Source: Erwinia amylovora
GTDB taxonomy: Bacteria; Pseudomonadota; Gammaproteobacteria; Enterobacterales; Enterobacteriaceae
Direction of reading: 5' to 3'
Length of the DNA: 64,000 nt
NCBI RefSeq assembly: GCF_017161565.1
Contig: NZ_CP066796.1
Location: forward strand, 3,534,001 to 3,598,000
Shown: positions 1-9,781 of the stretch, piece by piece
Layout: each line of letters starts with the position of its first letter
Position numbering within the stretch: the stretch's first letter is position 1
Notes under the pieces: generated by a model
The model's database searches: none
Told to the model about the DNA's origin: nothing
Seen by the model: only the letters and a program-made list of their open reading frames with translations
Program-made: the position numbers and the translations under genes

Positions 1-271
1 GTTGATTCAGATGGTTTCAGCCGGCATGGGTATCGCTGCCCTGCCGCACTGGGTGGTAGAGAGCTTTGAGCACCAGGGACTGGTGGTCACTAAAGCGCTG
101 GGCGATGGCCTGTGGAGCCGGCTGTATGCCGCAGTGCGCGACGGTGAACAGCGTCAGCCTGTGATTGAGGCGTTTACCCGTTCCGCGCGTCAGCACGCCT
201 GTGAACATTTACCACGGGTACGCGATGCATCACGTCCCGGAACGCCACTCCCTTCTGCTTACAACGTCTGA
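1..271 (+). CDS. metR: MetR, LysR-type regulator of methionine genes (3' end only)
   Basis: This is the C-terminal ~89 residues of a LysR-type regulator; the start lies left of the window. The reading frame begins at base 2. The stretch [16 protein letters not shown] followed by [15 protein letters not shown] matches my memory of the effector-domain end of E. coli MetR almost residue for residue. MetR activates metE and metH with homocysteine as co-effector. In K-12 metR lies next to yigM and yigL. Here a YehS-like gene and glpT follow it instead. The last residues differ from E. coli, as is usual for this family's tail. Confidence 0.9.
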   Translation, partial: LIQMVSAGMGIAALPHWVVESFEHQGLVVTKALGDGLWSRLYAAVRDGEQRQPVIEAFTRSARQHACEHLPRVRDASRPGTPLPSAYNV

Positions 272-374
272 GCCAGGCGTCGGCATTGAGCAGGCGGCTG
301 TTTAGCGGGATGCAGCTTTGGCAATGAAGGGGTATACTGCGCGCACTGCAACAGTTTCACTGAAGAGAGTTTTT

Positions 375-845
375 ATGACCAATAATGACGTCCTGCGCAG
401 CGTGCGATACATGCTGAATTTAAGCGATGCTCAAGTTGTAAGCATTCTGGCGCGGGCAGAGAGCGAAGTCACCGAAGCCGAAGTGCACAGCTTGCTGAAA
501 AAAGAAGATGAGCCAGGCTATCGCCCCTGCCCCGATGTCATCATGGGTTACTTTCTTAATGGCCTGATTTTTGAACGCCGTGGCAAAAGCGAAGACGCAC
601 CAGCCCCTTCCATCGAGCGAAAGATGACTAACAACATCATGATGAAGAAGCTGCGTGTGGCGTTCGACCTGAAAACGACCGACATCATCGAACTGTTAAA
701 AAGTGCTGATTTTGCGGTGGGTCAGTCGGAGATTGGGGCGATCTTCCGCAAACCGGGGCACAAGAACTATCGCGAATGCGGCGATCAGATCCTGCGTAAT
801 TTCCTTAAAGGTTTGACGATGAAAATCCGCCCGGCAAAAAAATAA
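375..845 (+). CDS. yehS: YehS-like DUF1456 protein
   Basis: A 156-residue cytoplasmic protein, the same length as E. coli YehS. It is built from two copies of a ~70-residue DUF1456 domain. One starts at residue 1 (MTNNDVLRSVRYML) and the other near residue 84 (MTNNIMMKKLRVAF). Each has a conserved GYRPCPD or NYRECGD segment followed by F-L-GL. The function of the family is unknown. An upstream in-frame start at 318 exists, but the ATG at 375 has a GAAGAGAG ribosome site and gives the family length. In E. coli yehS lies elsewhere (~47 min), so its place beside metR is a rearrangement relative to K-12. Confidence 0.85.
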   Translation: MTNNDVLRSVRYMLNLSDAQVVSILARAESEVTEAEVHSLLKKEDEPGYRPCPDVIMGYFLNGLIFERRGKSEDAPAPSIERKMTNNIMMKKLRVAFDLKTTDIIELLKSADFAVGQSEIGAIFRKPGHKNYRECGDQILRNFLKGLTMKIRPAKK

Positions 846-1231
846 GCTCACCGCATTGTGACTGATTAACGCTATTTAACCGCCCCGCATGGCGTTAATC
901 ATTCTCCTCCCCATGCGCCATCCCTGCGGTAAAATGCTTTCTTGTGAGCACGAGCAATCCGCAAACGAACCCGATAATCCGCCCGTGTCACAAACGCGAT
1001 GCGGTTAACGATGTCATCTGCCAGTGTGAAGCCAGACAGCGATCTCTGGTCACATTCAGCGCCATAACGTCATAAAAATGTCACATTTGTGCCTCTCTTC
1101 ACGGTCATTTTTACCGACAGCTGCCAGGCTGTGTGCGCAATGGAACATGGCGGCCATGCGCGGCTGCGTGTTGTTCTTCCCCGGCACATTTCACCGGGAT
1201 ATCCGTATCTGAGCCACGGGAGGCTTAACCG
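846..1231. promoter_or_regulatory. Intergenic region upstream of glpT
   Basis: No gene is seen in these 386 bases. An inverted repeat GATTAACGC ... GCGTTAATC (864-872 and 892-900) follows the YehS-like gene. It lacks a T-run, so it is a weak terminator candidate. The rest should hold the glpT promoter. CRP-type half sites such as GTCACATT occur near 1048 and 1080, and CRP and GlpR control of glpT is known in E. coli. I could not find a convincing full GlpR operator or a clear -35/-10 pair by eye. A GGGAGG ribosome site at 1218-1223 serves the TTG start of glpT. Confidence 0.4.
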
Positions 1232-2563
1232 TTGAGTATTTTCCAACCCGCCGTGCATCAACCTCGCGTTGATGGCGACCGCCTCGATCCGCTGTATCGC
1301 AAGCTGCGCTGGCAGATCTTTCTGGGCATTTTCTTCGGCTACGCCGCCTATTATCTGGTGCGTAAAAACTTTGCGCTGGCGATGCCTTACCTGGTTGAGC
1401 AGGGCTTTTCACGCGGCGATCTCGGTTTTGCGCTCTCAGGTATTTCAATCGCTTACGGGTTATCTAAATTCATTATGGGTTCGGTTTCTGACCGCTCCAA
1501 CCCGCGCATATTTTTACCTGCCGGACTGCTCCTCGCCGCGGCCGTGATGCTGTTTATGGGCTTCGTGCCTTGGGCGACATCGGGCATTATGGTGATGTTC
1601 GTTCTGCTGTTTCTGTGCGGCTGGTTTCAGGGCATGGGCTGGCCCCCCTGCGGGCGCACTATGGTGCACTGGTGGTCACAAAAAGAGCGCGGCCGTATCG
1701 TATCGGTATGGAACTGCGCGCATAACGTCGGCGGCGGTATTCCTCCGCTGCTGTTTCTGCTGGGCATGGCCTGGTTCAACGACTGGAAAGCCGCGCTGTA
1801 TATGCCGGCCTTTGCCGCTATCCTGGTCGCCATTTTCGCCTTTGCGCTGATGCGTGATACCCCGCAGTCCTGCGGCCTGCCGCCGATTGAAGAGTATAAA
1901 AATGACTATCCGCCTGATTACGATGAAAAGCATGAACAAGAGCTGACCGCTAAGCAGATTTTTAAGCAGTACATCCTGCCCAACAAGCTGCTGTGGTATA
2001 TCGCGCTGGCCAACGTGTTTATTTATCTGTTGCGTTACGGCATCCTCGACTGGTCACCGACCTACCTGAAAGAGGTGAAACACTTCACCCTGGACACGTC
2101 TTCATGGGCCTACTTCTTTTACGAATATGCTGGTATTCCCGGTACGTTGCTGTGCGGCTGGATGTCGGACAGGATCTTTAAAGGCAACCGCGGCGCGACC
2201 GGCGTTTTCTTTATGCTGCTGGTGACCCTCGCTACCGTTGTTTACTGGATAAATCCGGCCGGGAATCCGGGCGTGGATATGGCCTGTATGATCATTATCG
2301 GCTTTCTGATTTATGGGCCGGTGATGCTGATTGGCCTGCATGCGCTGGAGCTGGCCCCTAAAAAGGCGGCAGGAACCGCCGCCGGGTTCACCGGGCTGTT
2401 TGGCTATCTGGGCGGTTCAGTCGCCGCCAGCGTCCTCGTCGGTTACACCGTCGACTATTTCGGCTGGAACGGTGGCTTTATCATGATGGTGGGCGGCTGC
2501 GTGCTGGCCGTTATTTTGCTGGTCATGACCATGCTCAGTGAGAAAAAGCAGCGCACAACTTAA
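1232..2563 (+). CDS. glpT: Glycerol-3-phosphate:phosphate antiporter GlpT
   Basis: An inner-membrane major facilitator protein of 443 residues that imports sn-glycerol-3-phosphate in exchange for phosphate. The sequence is near-identical to E. coli GlpT. It has [20 protein letters not shown] near residue 41 with the phosphate-binding Arg (R44, equal to E. coli R45). It also has [20 protein letters not shown], and [13 protein letters not shown] carrying the second binding Arg. Twelve hydrophobic segments are split by a charged loop near 225-245. The start is TTG at 1232, eight bases after GGGAGG, matching the SIF N-terminus of E. coli. The usual partner glpQ does not follow; downstream is convergent yigL. 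GlpT is also the known entry route for fosfomycin. Confidence 0.95.
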   Translation: MSIFQPAVHQPRVDGDRLDPLYRKLRWQIFLGIFFGYAAYYLVRKNFALAMPYLVEQGFSRGDLGFALSGISIAYGLSKFIMGSVSDRSNPRIFLPAGLLLAAAVMLFMGFVPWATSGIMVMFVLLFLCGWFQGMGWPPCGRTMVHWWSQKERGRIVSVWNCAHNVGGGIPPLLFLLGMAWFNDWKAALYMPAFAAILVAIFAFALMRDTPQSCGLPPIEEYKNDYPPDYDEKHEQELTAKQIFKQYILPNKLLWYIALANVFIYLLRYGILDWSPTYLKEVKHFTLDTSSWAYFFYEYAGIPGTLLCGWMSDRIFKGNRGATGVFFMLLVTLATVVYWINPAGNPGVDMACMIIIGFLIYGPVMLIGLHALELAPKKAAGTAAGFTGLFGYLGGSVAASVLVGYTVDYFGWNGGFIMMVGGCVLAVILLVMTMLSEKKQRTT

Positions 2564-2790
2564 TGAAGGACGCCTGAGGTTGTAAATCGTTTTCGCTAGC
2601 GGCTTCGGCCGCGACTACCAGCCCATGCCCATCGCGGCGCCATTCGCCGATCTGCCGCAGCACGCTCTGCCTGTTTAAATCTGGCGAATGTGGCGGCAGC
2701 AGACGTAACAAGTCGCTACACAGCCTGTACCGGTTTTCTAAACGCCAAACAGTCTGCGCAGAGTGTGCGGCACCGCCTGTTCGCCGTTAG
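2535..2790 (-). pseudogene. Open frame without a start between glpT and yigL (possible gene remnant)
   Basis: The minus strand carries a stop-free frame from inside the end of yigL to a TGA at 2535-2537 inside the end of glpT. It contains SDLLRLLPPHSPDLNRQS and RQIGEWRRDGHGLVVAAE, which read like real protein. I see no start codon with a ribosome site, and the part over yigL is in another frame than yigL. I do not recognise the family. It could be the tail of a decayed gene left when glpT moved here, or chance coding-like sequence in GC-rich DNA. Confidence 0.25.
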
Positions 2791-3538
2791 AACCGATCAC
2801 TTCCAGTTCTGGCAGTACGTCCTTCAGCCGCTGATGAGCGTTATTCATGATGTAACCTTTACCCGCCATGCGCAGCATCTCTTTGTCGTTCATGCCGTCA
2901 CCAAAAGAGAGGCACTCGCGCAGCGAATAGCCCAGTGATTTTGCTACCGCATCCAGCGCGTGGCCTTTTGAGACGCCGCCGGCCATCACTTCCAGACAGG
3001 TTGGCAATGAGAAACTGACGTTTACCCGATCGCCCCAGCGCGCTATCAGCGCCTGCTCCAGCGGGATCAGCAGTTCAGGAATGGCACAGGTGAAAAAGAC
3101 TTTGCTGATGCCGTCGGCCGCCAGCTGCCCCGGCTGGTAAATTTGACAGGTGAAGTCAGATTCCTGGAAGAAATCCATTTCACCGGGACGATGACGATTC
3201 AGGAACCACTCTTCGTCCCGGTAAACATTGGTACAGATATCCGCATGAGTATGCTGCATGGTGAACAGCTCGCGCGCGATATCCTGATCAAGATTCTGAC
3301 TGAATATCAGTTCACCGGCGGTGTTGTGTACGCGTGCGCCGTTAGAGGTGATCATCCAGGCATCAATGCCGAGGCTGTCACGCATCTGCGCCACGTCAAT
3401 ATAGTGACGTCCGGTGGCGAAGATAAAATGAATGCCTTTAGCGGTTAGCAGCTGCAGCGTTTCGCGGGCAAAGGGGGAAAGCGTGTGGTTTGGCAGCAGC
3501 AGCGTGCCGTCCAGGTCTGAAGCAACAATACGGTACAT
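2738..3538 (-). CDS. yigL: YigL, Cof-type HAD phosphatase
   Basis: A 266-residue cytosolic HAD-superfamily hydrolase with a Cof-type cap, the same length as E. coli YigL. Motif I is DLDGTLL with nucleophile Asp8 and acid Asp10. Motif II is ATGR and motif IV is GDGMNDKEML near the C-terminus. E. coli YigL dephosphorylates pyridoxal phosphate and sugar phosphates, and its mRNA is stabilised by the sRNA SgrS during glucose-phosphate stress. Whether SgrS acts here cannot be seen. The start MYRIVASD at 3538 is chosen over an upstream in-frame start at 3598 because it fits the family. pldB lies 60 bases upstream on the same strand, as in E. coli. Confidence 0.93.
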   Translation of the reverse strand: MYRIVASDLDGTLLLPNHTLSPFARETLQLLTAKGIHFIFATGRHYIDVAQMRDSLGIDAWMITSNGARVHNTAGELIFSQNLDQDIARELFTMQHTHADICTNVYRDEEWFLNRHRPGEMDFFQESDFTCQIYQPGQLAADGISKVFFTCAIPELLIPLEQALIARWGDRVNVSFSLPTCLEVMAGGVSKGHALDAVAKSLGYSLRECLSFGDGMNDKEMLRMAGKGYIMNNAHQRLKDVLPELEVIGSNGEQAVPHTLRRLFGV

Positions 3539-3598
3539 AACACCTCTGGTTAATATTCTCCGGCGGGAAGCGCCCACCGGTAATTTAATTCTGGCCAC

Positions 3599-4591
3599 TC
3601 AGGCATGGCGGGCAAAAAAGGCGAGGACGGCTTCAAGCGCCGCTGCGCGCATCCGGTCTTGCTCAAACAGGATCTCATGGCGCGCACCCTCGATAATCAT
3701 CGGCTTCCCCCCCTGACAGGGCTGACCCGCGGCCACCATCATCTGGCAGAACAGGTCCTGAGCACGGTTGTCGACCACCTTATCGTTAGCGGCCTGCAGC
3801 AGCAGCAGCGGGGTGGAAATCTGTGCGGCCTGGCGCAAAACGCGTTGCCCGGCCCGCACGCCTTCCCGCACCCAGTGATAGGTCGGGCCACCAACGCGTA
3901 TACCGGGATCGTCAGCATAAAAACGCACATTGCGGCGATAGCGTTCGCGGCTATGCGTCAGATCGTTTATCGCAAACGGGCGCGCACGCCACTTCCCGGT
4001 ACCCAGCGCATAATCATCGCGTACCGTCGGGCGTTTTTCCGCCCAGTTGAGAATGCGGCGCGCCATCCATAATGGCAAAGGCAGGAAAATGCCAAACATC
4101 GGTGAAGACAGCGCCACCGCGTCAAAGGCTGCAGGCTGTCGTGCCAACATCAGGGCGAGGATCGCCCCGCCCATTGAATGCGCCAGCGCATAGCGATGGC
4201 GATAGTGGCGTGTGGCGATCTCCTGTAAATACAGCGTTTCCAGATCCTCAACGTAGTCTTCAAACGCCACAACGTGCCCACGATGCGAATCCTTTAGCAG
4301 TCTGCCCGAACGCCCCTGCCCGCGATGATCGATAATGAAAACGTCATATCCGCTATGAAACAGGTCGTAGGCCAGCTCCGGGTATTTGACATAGCTTTCA
4401 ATGCGCCCCGGACACAGTAATATCACCTTGTCATGTTGCGATGAGATGAAGCGGACGTAGCGGATCGGTACGTTATCCACTCCTGAAAACTCGCCCTCTT
4501 CGCGCTGCCTCCAGAAATCCAGCAACGGGCCGGTGGCAAAAGCCGCGAAGGCTTTTTCACGCGTTAACCAGCTTTTCTGGTGTAGTTTCAT
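3599..4591 (-). CDS. pldB: Lysophospholipase L2 PldB
   Basis: A 330-residue alpha/beta hydrolase that cleaves the fatty acid from lysophospholipids, mainly at the inner membrane. It aligns with E. coli PldB through FWRQREEGEFSGVDN, CPGRIESYVKYPELAYDLFH, IDHRGQGRSGRLL and the nucleophile elbow LAHSMGG. A C-terminal GARHEILFE holds the catalytic His. The open frame extends upstream to 4675, but the ATG at 4591 (MKLHQKSWLTREKAFAAF) gives the known N-terminus and has GGAAAA upstream. pldB and yigL probably form one transcript, with rhtB divergent. Confidence 0.93.
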   Translation of the reverse strand: MKLHQKSWLTREKAFAAFATGPLLDFWRQREEGEFSGVDNVPIRYVRFISSQHDKVILLCPGRIESYVKYPELAYDLFHSGYDVFIIDHRGQGRSGRLLKDSHRGHVVAFEDYVEDLETLYLQEIATRHYRHRYALAHSMGGAILALMLARQPAAFDAVALSSPMFGIFLPLPLWMARRILNWAEKRPTVRDDYALGTGKWRARPFAINDLTHSRERYRRNVRFYADDPGIRVGGPTYHWVREGVRAGQRVLRQAAQISTPLLLLQAANDKVVDNRAQDLFCQMMVAAGQPCQGGKPMIIEGARHEILFEQDRMRAAALEAVLAFFARHA

Positions 4592-4702
4592 CAGGCGTTT
4601 TCCACACGGAGCACTTATCTCAACGGGAACAGAGTGACCCGTAGCAAGGCGTTCGACAATAACGTATTGTGTCACAATTGAGCGTTTTACGGGAGTTTTA
4701 CC

Positions 4703-5326
4703 ATGACGACTGAGTGGTGGCTGACCTATCTGTTAACAACCCTCATTTTAAGCCTGTCGCCGGGTTCCGGCGCCATCAATACCATGAGCACCGGCATCAG
4801 CCACGGTTATCGCGGCGCTGTCGCCTCTATTGCTGGCCTGCAGGTGGGGTTGTCGCTGCACATCGTGCTGGTCGGTGTCGGGTTGGGCGCGCTGTTCTCG
4901 CAGTCGCTGCTGGCCTTTGAGTTCCTGAAATGGGCCGGAGCGGCTTATCTGGTGTGGCTCGGCATTCAGCAGTGGCGATCTGCCGGAGCGATAGATTTGA
5001 ACGCGCTGGCCGCAGCGATGCCGCGCCGCAAGCTGTTTAAGCGTGCGGTGATGGTGAACCTGACCAACCCCAAAAGTATCGTCTTCCTGGCGGCTCTTTT
5101 CCCACAGTTCATCCTGCCGCATCAGCCACAGGCGATGCAGTATCTGGTTCTGGGCGCGACGACGGTAGTGGTCGATATCTTCGTTATGATGGGTTACGCC
5201 ACGCTGGCGCGACGTATTTCAGCGTGGATCAAAGGCCCGCAGCAGATGAAATTACTCAACCGCCTCTTCGGCGGCCTGTTTGTGGCGGTGGGCGCTTTAC
5301 TGGCTTCAGCACGACGCATTGCCTGA
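4703..5326 (+). CDS. rhtB: Homoserine/homoserine-lactone efflux protein RhtB
   Basis: A 207-residue LysE-family exporter with about six membrane segments. The family signature [20 protein letters not shown] sits near residue 19. The [17 protein letters not shown] segment is in the middle. E. coli RhtB exports homoserine and its lactone and gives threonine resistance. The start has GGGAG six bases upstream. In K-12 the paralogue rhtC lies between rhtB and recQ. Here recQ comes directly after a shared terminator, so rhtC is absent from this locus. Confidence 0.93.
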   Translation: MTTEWWLTYLLTTLILSLSPGSGAINTMSTGISHGYRGAVASIAGLQVGLSLHIVLVGVGLGALFSQSLLAFEFLKWAGAAYLVWLGIQQWRSAGAIDLNALAAAMPRRKLFKRAVMVNLTNPKSIVFLAALFPQFILPHQPQAMQYLVLGATTVVVDIFVMMGYATLARRISAWIKGPQQMKLLNRLFGGLFVAVGALLASARRIA

Positions 5327-5327
5327 A

Positions 5328-5366
5328 CAAAAAAAAGCAGGCTCCGTGCCAGGAACCTGCTTTTGC
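5328..5366. terminator. Bidirectional terminator between rhtB and recQ
   Basis: A hairpin with arms AAAAGCAGG (5333-5341) and CCTGCTTTT (5356-5364) and an A-run on the left and T-run on the right. It can end both rhtB (+) and recQ (-). Confidence 0.85.
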
Positions 5367-5385
5367 GTGAGCGGCGGCGCGGAGA

Positions 5386-7218
5386 TTATTCGTCATCACC
5401 GCCGTCGATATGTTCCTTTATCATCAACAGGAACGGCTTGCCAAAGCGCTCCAGTTTTTTGTGCCCGACGCCGTTAACGCTCAGCATCTCTGATGCGGTG
5501 ATCGGCATCTGCTCCGCCATTTCAATCAGCGTCGCGTCGTTAAACACCACGTAGGGCGGGAGGTTGTCTTCATCGGCAATCGCTTTGCGCAGTTTGCGCA
5601 ATTTGGCAAACAGCTTGCGATCGTAGTTGCCGCCGAAGGATTTCTGGCTGCTGCCGCGTGTTTTCACACTGACCAGGCGCGGCACGGCCAGCAACAGGGA
5701 CACTTCACCGCGCAGCACCGGACGGGCGGCTTCGGTTAATTGCAGAGCCGAGTACATAGCGATATTCTGCGTCACCAAACCGAGGTGGATCAGCTGGCGC
5801 AGCACGCTGGTCCAGTGTTCATGGTTTTGATCGCGCCCGATGCCGTAAACCGGCAGCTTATCGTGCTGCATATCGCGAATACGCTGGTTGTTGGCACCGC
5901 GCAAGATCTCAACGATATAGCCCATGCCAAAGCGCTGGCCGACGCGATAGATGCAGGAAAGCGCTTTTTGCGCTTCGACCAGGCCATCGTAGCGACGCGG
6001 CGGATCCAGGCAAATATCGCAGTTATCGCACGCCTGCTGACGCCCTTCACCGAAATAGTTCAGCAGCACCAGACGTCGGCAGGTCTGTGCCTCGGCAAAG
6101 GCCCCCATCGCATTCAGCTTATGACGTTCAATATCCTGCAGTGGCCCCTGTTTTTTCTCCTCCAGACAGCGGCGCAGCCAGGCCATATCGGCCGGATCGT
6201 ACAGCAGCAGGGCTTCAGCAGGCAGGCCATCGCGCCCGGCACGGCCGGTTTCCTGGTAATAGGACTCGATATTGCGCGGGATATCGAAATGAACCACAAA
6301 GCGCACGTTGGGTTTGTTGATGCCCATCCCAAATGCCACCGTCGCCACCACAATTTGCAGGTCGTCGCGCTGAAAGGCTTCCTGCACCTGGGCGCGGTGC
6401 GCGTTATCCATTCCGGCGTGATAAGCCCCGACGCTCAAACCACGGCTTTGCAGGCGGGCAGCGGTATCTTCAACTTTCGCCCGGCTGTTGCAGTAAATAA
6501 TGCCACACTTGCCGCGCTGGTCCTGAACGTAGCGCAGCAGCTGTTCGGTCGGCTTAAATTTCTCCACCAGCGTGTAGCGAATATTCGGCCGGTCGAAACT
6601 GCTGATCTGGATCAGCGGGTCATTAAGCTGTAACAGGCGGGCAATATCGTTGCGGGTGGTCTCATCCGCTGTCGCCGTTAACGCCATCACCGGGACGTCA
6701 GGCAGCCGCTGACGCAGCTGGCCCAAAGCGCCATATTCCGGGCGGAAATCATGGCCCCACTGCGAGATACAGTGGGCTTCATCCACCGCCAGCATCGCCG
6801 GGTTGCAGTGCGTCAGCTGCTCAAGGAAGTTGTCCATCATCAGGCGTTCAGGAGCAATGTAGAGCAAACGCACTTTTCCGCTGCGGCAGCCTGCCATCAC
6901 GTTCTGCTGTTCTTCACGATTTTGCGTCGAATTGAGACAGGCCGCCGCTACCCCGTTGGCCAGCAGCTGATCGACCTGGTCTTTCATCAGCGAGATCAGC
7001 GGTGACACCACCAGCGTCAGTCCCTGACGCACCAGCGCCGGAATTTGATAGCAGAGCGATTTGCCCCCACCGGTTGGCATCACCACCAGGCAGTCACGCC
7101 CGTTCAGCGATTCCTGGATGATGGTTTGTTGTCCCGGGCGAAACTGCTGATAGCCGAAGGTATCACGCAATACCTGGTCTGCCAGCGCTTCGTTATTGAT
7201 GACTGCTGCCGTAGACAC
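5386..7218 (-). CDS. recQ: ATP-dependent DNA helicase RecQ
   Basis: A 3'-5' DNA helicase of the RecF pathway. From the chosen start it is 610 residues, as in E. coli. Order: Walker A TGGGKS near 49-54, DEAH box in [20 protein letters not shown], the helicase C-domain with [14 protein letters not shown], and a zinc-binding Cys cluster ending CDNCDIC. Then come a winged helix (ANNQRIRDM onward) and an HRDC domain with [20 protein letters not shown]. The open frame reaches 7251. The GTG at 7218 is preferred because GGGGAC precedes it at good spacing and the length fits. Confidence 0.95.
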   Translation of the reverse strand: MSTAAVINNEALADQVLRDTFGYQQFRPGQQTIIQESLNGRDCLVVMPTGGGKSLCYQIPALVRQGLTLVVSPLISLMKDQVDQLLANGVAAACLNSTQNREEQQNVMAGCRSGKVRLLYIAPERLMMDNFLEQLTHCNPAMLAVDEAHCISQWGHDFRPEYGALGQLRQRLPDVPVMALTATADETTRNDIARLLQLNDPLIQISSFDRPNIRYTLVEKFKPTEQLLRYVQDQRGKCGIIYCNSRAKVEDTAARLQSRGLSVGAYHAGMDNAHRAQVQEAFQRDDLQIVVATVAFGMGINKPNVRFVVHFDIPRNIESYYQETGRAGRDGLPAEALLLYDPADMAWLRRCLEEKKQGPLQDIERHKLNAMGAFAEAQTCRRLVLLNYFGEGRQQACDNCDICLDPPRRYDGLVEAQKALSCIYRVGQRFGMGYIVEILRGANNQRIRDMQHDKLPVYGIGRDQNHEHWTSVLRQLIHLGLVTQNIAMYSALQLTEAARPVLRGEVSLLLAVPRLVSVKTRGSSQKSFGGNYDRKLFAKLRKLRKAIADEDNLPPYVVFNDATLIEMAEQMPITASEMLSVNGVGHKKLERFGKPFLLMIKEHIDGGDDE

Positions 7219-7280
7219 ATTGTCCCCATATCTGCAATGACATAAATTCAACCGGGCAGCTCCACCCGGTTGCTGTGACC

Positions 7281-8159
7281 TCAGAACAGGTCGTTGAGCG
7301 TTACGCCGACACCAACGCGCGTTTGGCGATGGTTGTAGTCGATCAGAGACTCCCCGTACCCGCTGAACACCTGGGTGTAAAAGCGCACATGCTCAGTCAG
7401 GGGATAGCTCCAGCCCAGCTCGGCACCGCCGTAGCCGCTGTTCCAGTTGTAGTTGCTCTTCAGGCTGAAGATACTGTCACCCCACTGGTAGCCCACCGTC
7501 AGGCGATAATACCCCATGTACCTGGTGATATCCGGGTTATCATCATTATTTTCACTTTCTGGAATACGGTACCAGGGTTTGACTTCCACCAGCCAGTGAC
7601 CGTTTTCAGCCATCAGACGCGCATAGACCCGGTTCCAGCTGCGTGAGGTCGGTTCAGAACGGCCGTTAGACTGATGATTGAAACCGGTTTCGACATCACG
7701 TAATGTCCAGCCGGCAAACCGGTAATCCGTGGCCCAGCCAAGGAAGATCTGCGGTTCATAATCGGTTTCGCGGAACGGTGAAGATGCACCGCGATTAGAA
7801 AGCTGCCACCAGGATTTCTGGGTATAGGAAGCGGCCAGCACCGAGTTATCGCCAACAATACCGCGCCACAGCGGGAAAGCCAGGCTCAGTTGAAATTTCA
7901 CCTCATCGTGCTTAGCTTTATCGCTCCAGCTGTAGGACTGGATCGCTTCCTTATTCAGATTGCTGGTATCGGTATACAGCAGATAATTACTTTCGTAAGG
8001 ATACATCACGAAGGGGTTGTCATGTTTTTCCAACAGGTTGGCGATAATACTGCCAGGCACTGCGGTACTGTCATGCACCTCTTTGATCGAGGCTTCCTGT
8101 GCCATTACTAACGTCGGCAACAGCAATGTTGTTGCCGACAATCCTTTCAGCAGAGCCAT
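7281..8159 (-). CDS. pldA: Outer-membrane phospholipase A PldA
   Basis: A 292-residue outer-membrane beta-barrel phospholipase with a signal peptide ([20 protein letters not shown], cut before QEAS). It removes phospholipid that has flipped to the outer leaflet. The active-site motif NHQSNGRS carries the catalytic His and Ser with a downstream Asn. Alternating aromatic strands run to a C-terminal Phe (VGVTLNDLF), the usual barrel-insertion signal. The ATG at 8159 follows GGGAGAAAATT and is preferred over an in-frame start at 8195. It lies 62 bases before recQ on the same strand. Confidence 0.95.
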   Translation of the reverse strand: MALLKGLSATTLLLPTLVMAQEASIKEVHDSTAVPGSIIANLLEKHDNPFVMYPYESNYLLYTDTSNLNKEAIQSYSWSDKAKHDEVKFQLSLAFPLWRGIVGDNSVLAASYTQKSWWQLSNRGASSPFRETDYEPQIFLGWATDYRFAGWTLRDVETGFNHQSNGRSEPTSRSWNRVYARLMAENGHWLVEVKPWYRIPESENNDDNPDITRYMGYYRLTVGYQWGDSIFSLKSNYNWNSGYGGAELGWSYPLTEHVRFYTQVFSGYGESLIDYNHRQTRVGVGVTLNDLF

Positions 8160-8331
8160 AATTTTCTCCCGGCAGAAACTGATAAAATGGTTCAAAACAC
8201 GTCATTCTACACAGAAAATTCTTATTACATGAGTGCAGATTTCCGAAAGCAGCAAGTACGGATAATCAAGCATAAAATAAGGCTACCTTTTCACTTTTTT
8301 TCGCTGATCGCGTTCAAAGGAATCCGTTATC

Positions 8332-8802
8332 ATGTCCGCGCTGACATTAGAACCAGCGGCCGCGCGCCGTTTGCTTGGCAAGATTTTTGTTTATGATATG
8401 CCGTTTAATCGTGCGCTCGGTGTGGAACTTGACCGCCTTGAATCCGACTTCGCCCAGCTGAGTCTGGTTAATCAGCCCCGGCTGGTCGGCAATGCGGCAC
8501 AGGCCATTTTGCACGGTGGCGTTATCGCCTCCGTGCTGGATGTGGCCGCCGGGCTGGTGTGCGTCAGCGGCGCTTTGACCCGCCAACAGGTCATTTATGA
8601 AGACGAGCTGCGCCAGCGCCTGGCGCGCATGGGCACCATCGATCTGCGGGTGGATTATCTGCGGCCCGGACGCGGGGAACGCTTTATTGCCAGCAGTAGC
8701 CTGCTGCGCGGAGGAAACAAGATTTCCGTTGCCAGAGTAGAGCTGCATAATGACGCTGGCGTACATATTGCCAGCGCCAGCGCCACTTATCTGGTCGGTT
8801 GA
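8332..8802 (+). CDS. yigI: YigI, hotdog-fold acyl-CoA thioesterase
   Basis: A 156-residue PaaI/YigI-type hotdog thioesterase. The signature [17 protein letters not shown] near residue 61 contains the His-Gly-Gly of this family, followed by [16 protein letters not shown]. coli YigI acts on medium- and long-chain acyl-CoAs. GGAATCC stands nine bases before the ATG. It diverges from pldA and converges with corA. rarD, which sits beside yigI in K-12, is not present. Confidence 0.9.
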   Translation: MSALTLEPAAARRLLGKIFVYDMPFNRALGVELDRLESDFAQLSLVNQPRLVGNAAQAILHGGVIASVLDVAAGLVCVSGALTRQQVIYEDELRQRLARMGTIDLRVDYLRPGRGERFIASSSLLRGGNKISVARVELHNDAGVHIASASATYLVG

Positions 8803-8821
8803 CGACGCTGCTGCGGGTGGT

Positions 8822-9781
8822 TTACAGCCAGTTTTTCCGCTTAAAGTAGGCATAAGGTGCCAGCCCGGCGAGGATCATCAGGACAATCGCCGCCGGATAA
8901 CCCAGGCTCCACTTCAGCTCTGGCATAAACTCGAAGTTCATGCCGTAGCTTGACGCCACCAGCGTTGGCGGCAGAAACACCACCGATACCACCGAGAAGA
9001 TCTTGATGATGCGGCTTTGCTCAATATTGATAAAGCCCATCGCCGCCTGCATCAGGAAGTTGACCTTCTGGAACAGCGACTCATTGTGCGGCAGCAGGGA
9101 TTCGATATCGCGCAGAACCTCACGCGCCTGCTCCAGCTGATTGCCCGGCAACCGCGCCTTACGTACCAGGAAGTTCAGCGCACGCTGGGTGTCCATCAGG
9201 CACAGGCGTACCTTCCAGCCGACATCCTCCTGCCCGGCCAGCGTCGACAGGGCGTCATCAAATTCATCACCCTGCTTCCCTTCCATAATCACCCGGCTAA
9301 GTTTTTCCAGGTCGCTGTAGACGGTTTCGATCTCATCCGCCAGCTGTTCTATTTTGGTTTCGAACAGATCCAGCAACAGCTCATAGGCATTGCCGTCGAT
9401 CAGGGTCTGACTACGGGCGCGCATGCGGTACAGGCGAAACGCCGGCAGCTCACGCTCACGCAGTGTATAAAGACGCCCTTCGCGGATAGTAAAGGCCACC
9501 GTTGAGTTACCGGCATGATCCTCTGCATCTTGATAAAAGAAAAAGGAGTGGATGTGCAGGCCATCCTCATCTTCAAAGAAACGCGCGGAGGCTTCGATGT
9601 CCTCCAGCTCCGGGCTGGTGGCCAGCACCTGGCCCAGTTCGTCCTGCACGCGTGCGCGCTCGGCTTCTTCCGGCTCGATCAGGTCAACCCAGACGGAATC
9701 GCTCAGATCGTCTCTGGCATCGGCATCATCCAGTTCAAGGCGGGTCAGACGGCTTTTTTCCAGTTTAAATGCGCTTAGCAT
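8822..9781 (-). CDS. corA: Magnesium/cobalt transporter CorA
   Basis: A 319-residue CorA, the main constitutive Mg2+ channel (E. coli 316). A large acidic cytoplasmic N-domain (residues 1-~250) is followed by two membrane helices near the C-terminus. The selectivity signature YGMNFEF and the loop MPELKW lie between them. The C-terminus YFKRKNWL matches E. coli. corA is transcribed on its own from a ~250-base leader behind uvrD. yigF and yigG, downstream neighbours in K-12, are missing. Confidence 0.95.
   Translation of the reverse strand: MLSAFKLEKSRLTRLELDDADARDDLSDSVWVDLIEPEEAERARVQDELGQVLATSPELEDIEASARFFEDEDGLHIHSFFFYQDAEDHAGNSTVAFTIREGRLYTLRERELPAFRLYRMRARSQTLIDGNAYELLLDLFETKIEQLADEIETVYSDLEKLSRVIMEGKQGDEFDDALSTLAGQEDVGWKVRLCLMDTQRALNFLVRKARLPGNQLEQAREVLRDIESLLPHNESLFQKVNFLMQAAMGFINIEQSRIIKIFSVVSVVFLPPTLVASSYGMNFEFMPELKWSLGYPAAIVLMILAGLAPYAYFKRKNWL

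Noticed and set aside
864..900. GATTAACGC/GCGTTAATC inverted repeat as a terminator
   Set aside because: There is an 18-base gap between the arms, the stem is AT-rich and no T-run follows. It may be an operator or chance.
5740..6633. 297-codon plus-strand frame opposite recQ
   Set aside because: A long antisense shadow of a GC-rich conserved gene. recQ on the other strand is unambiguous.
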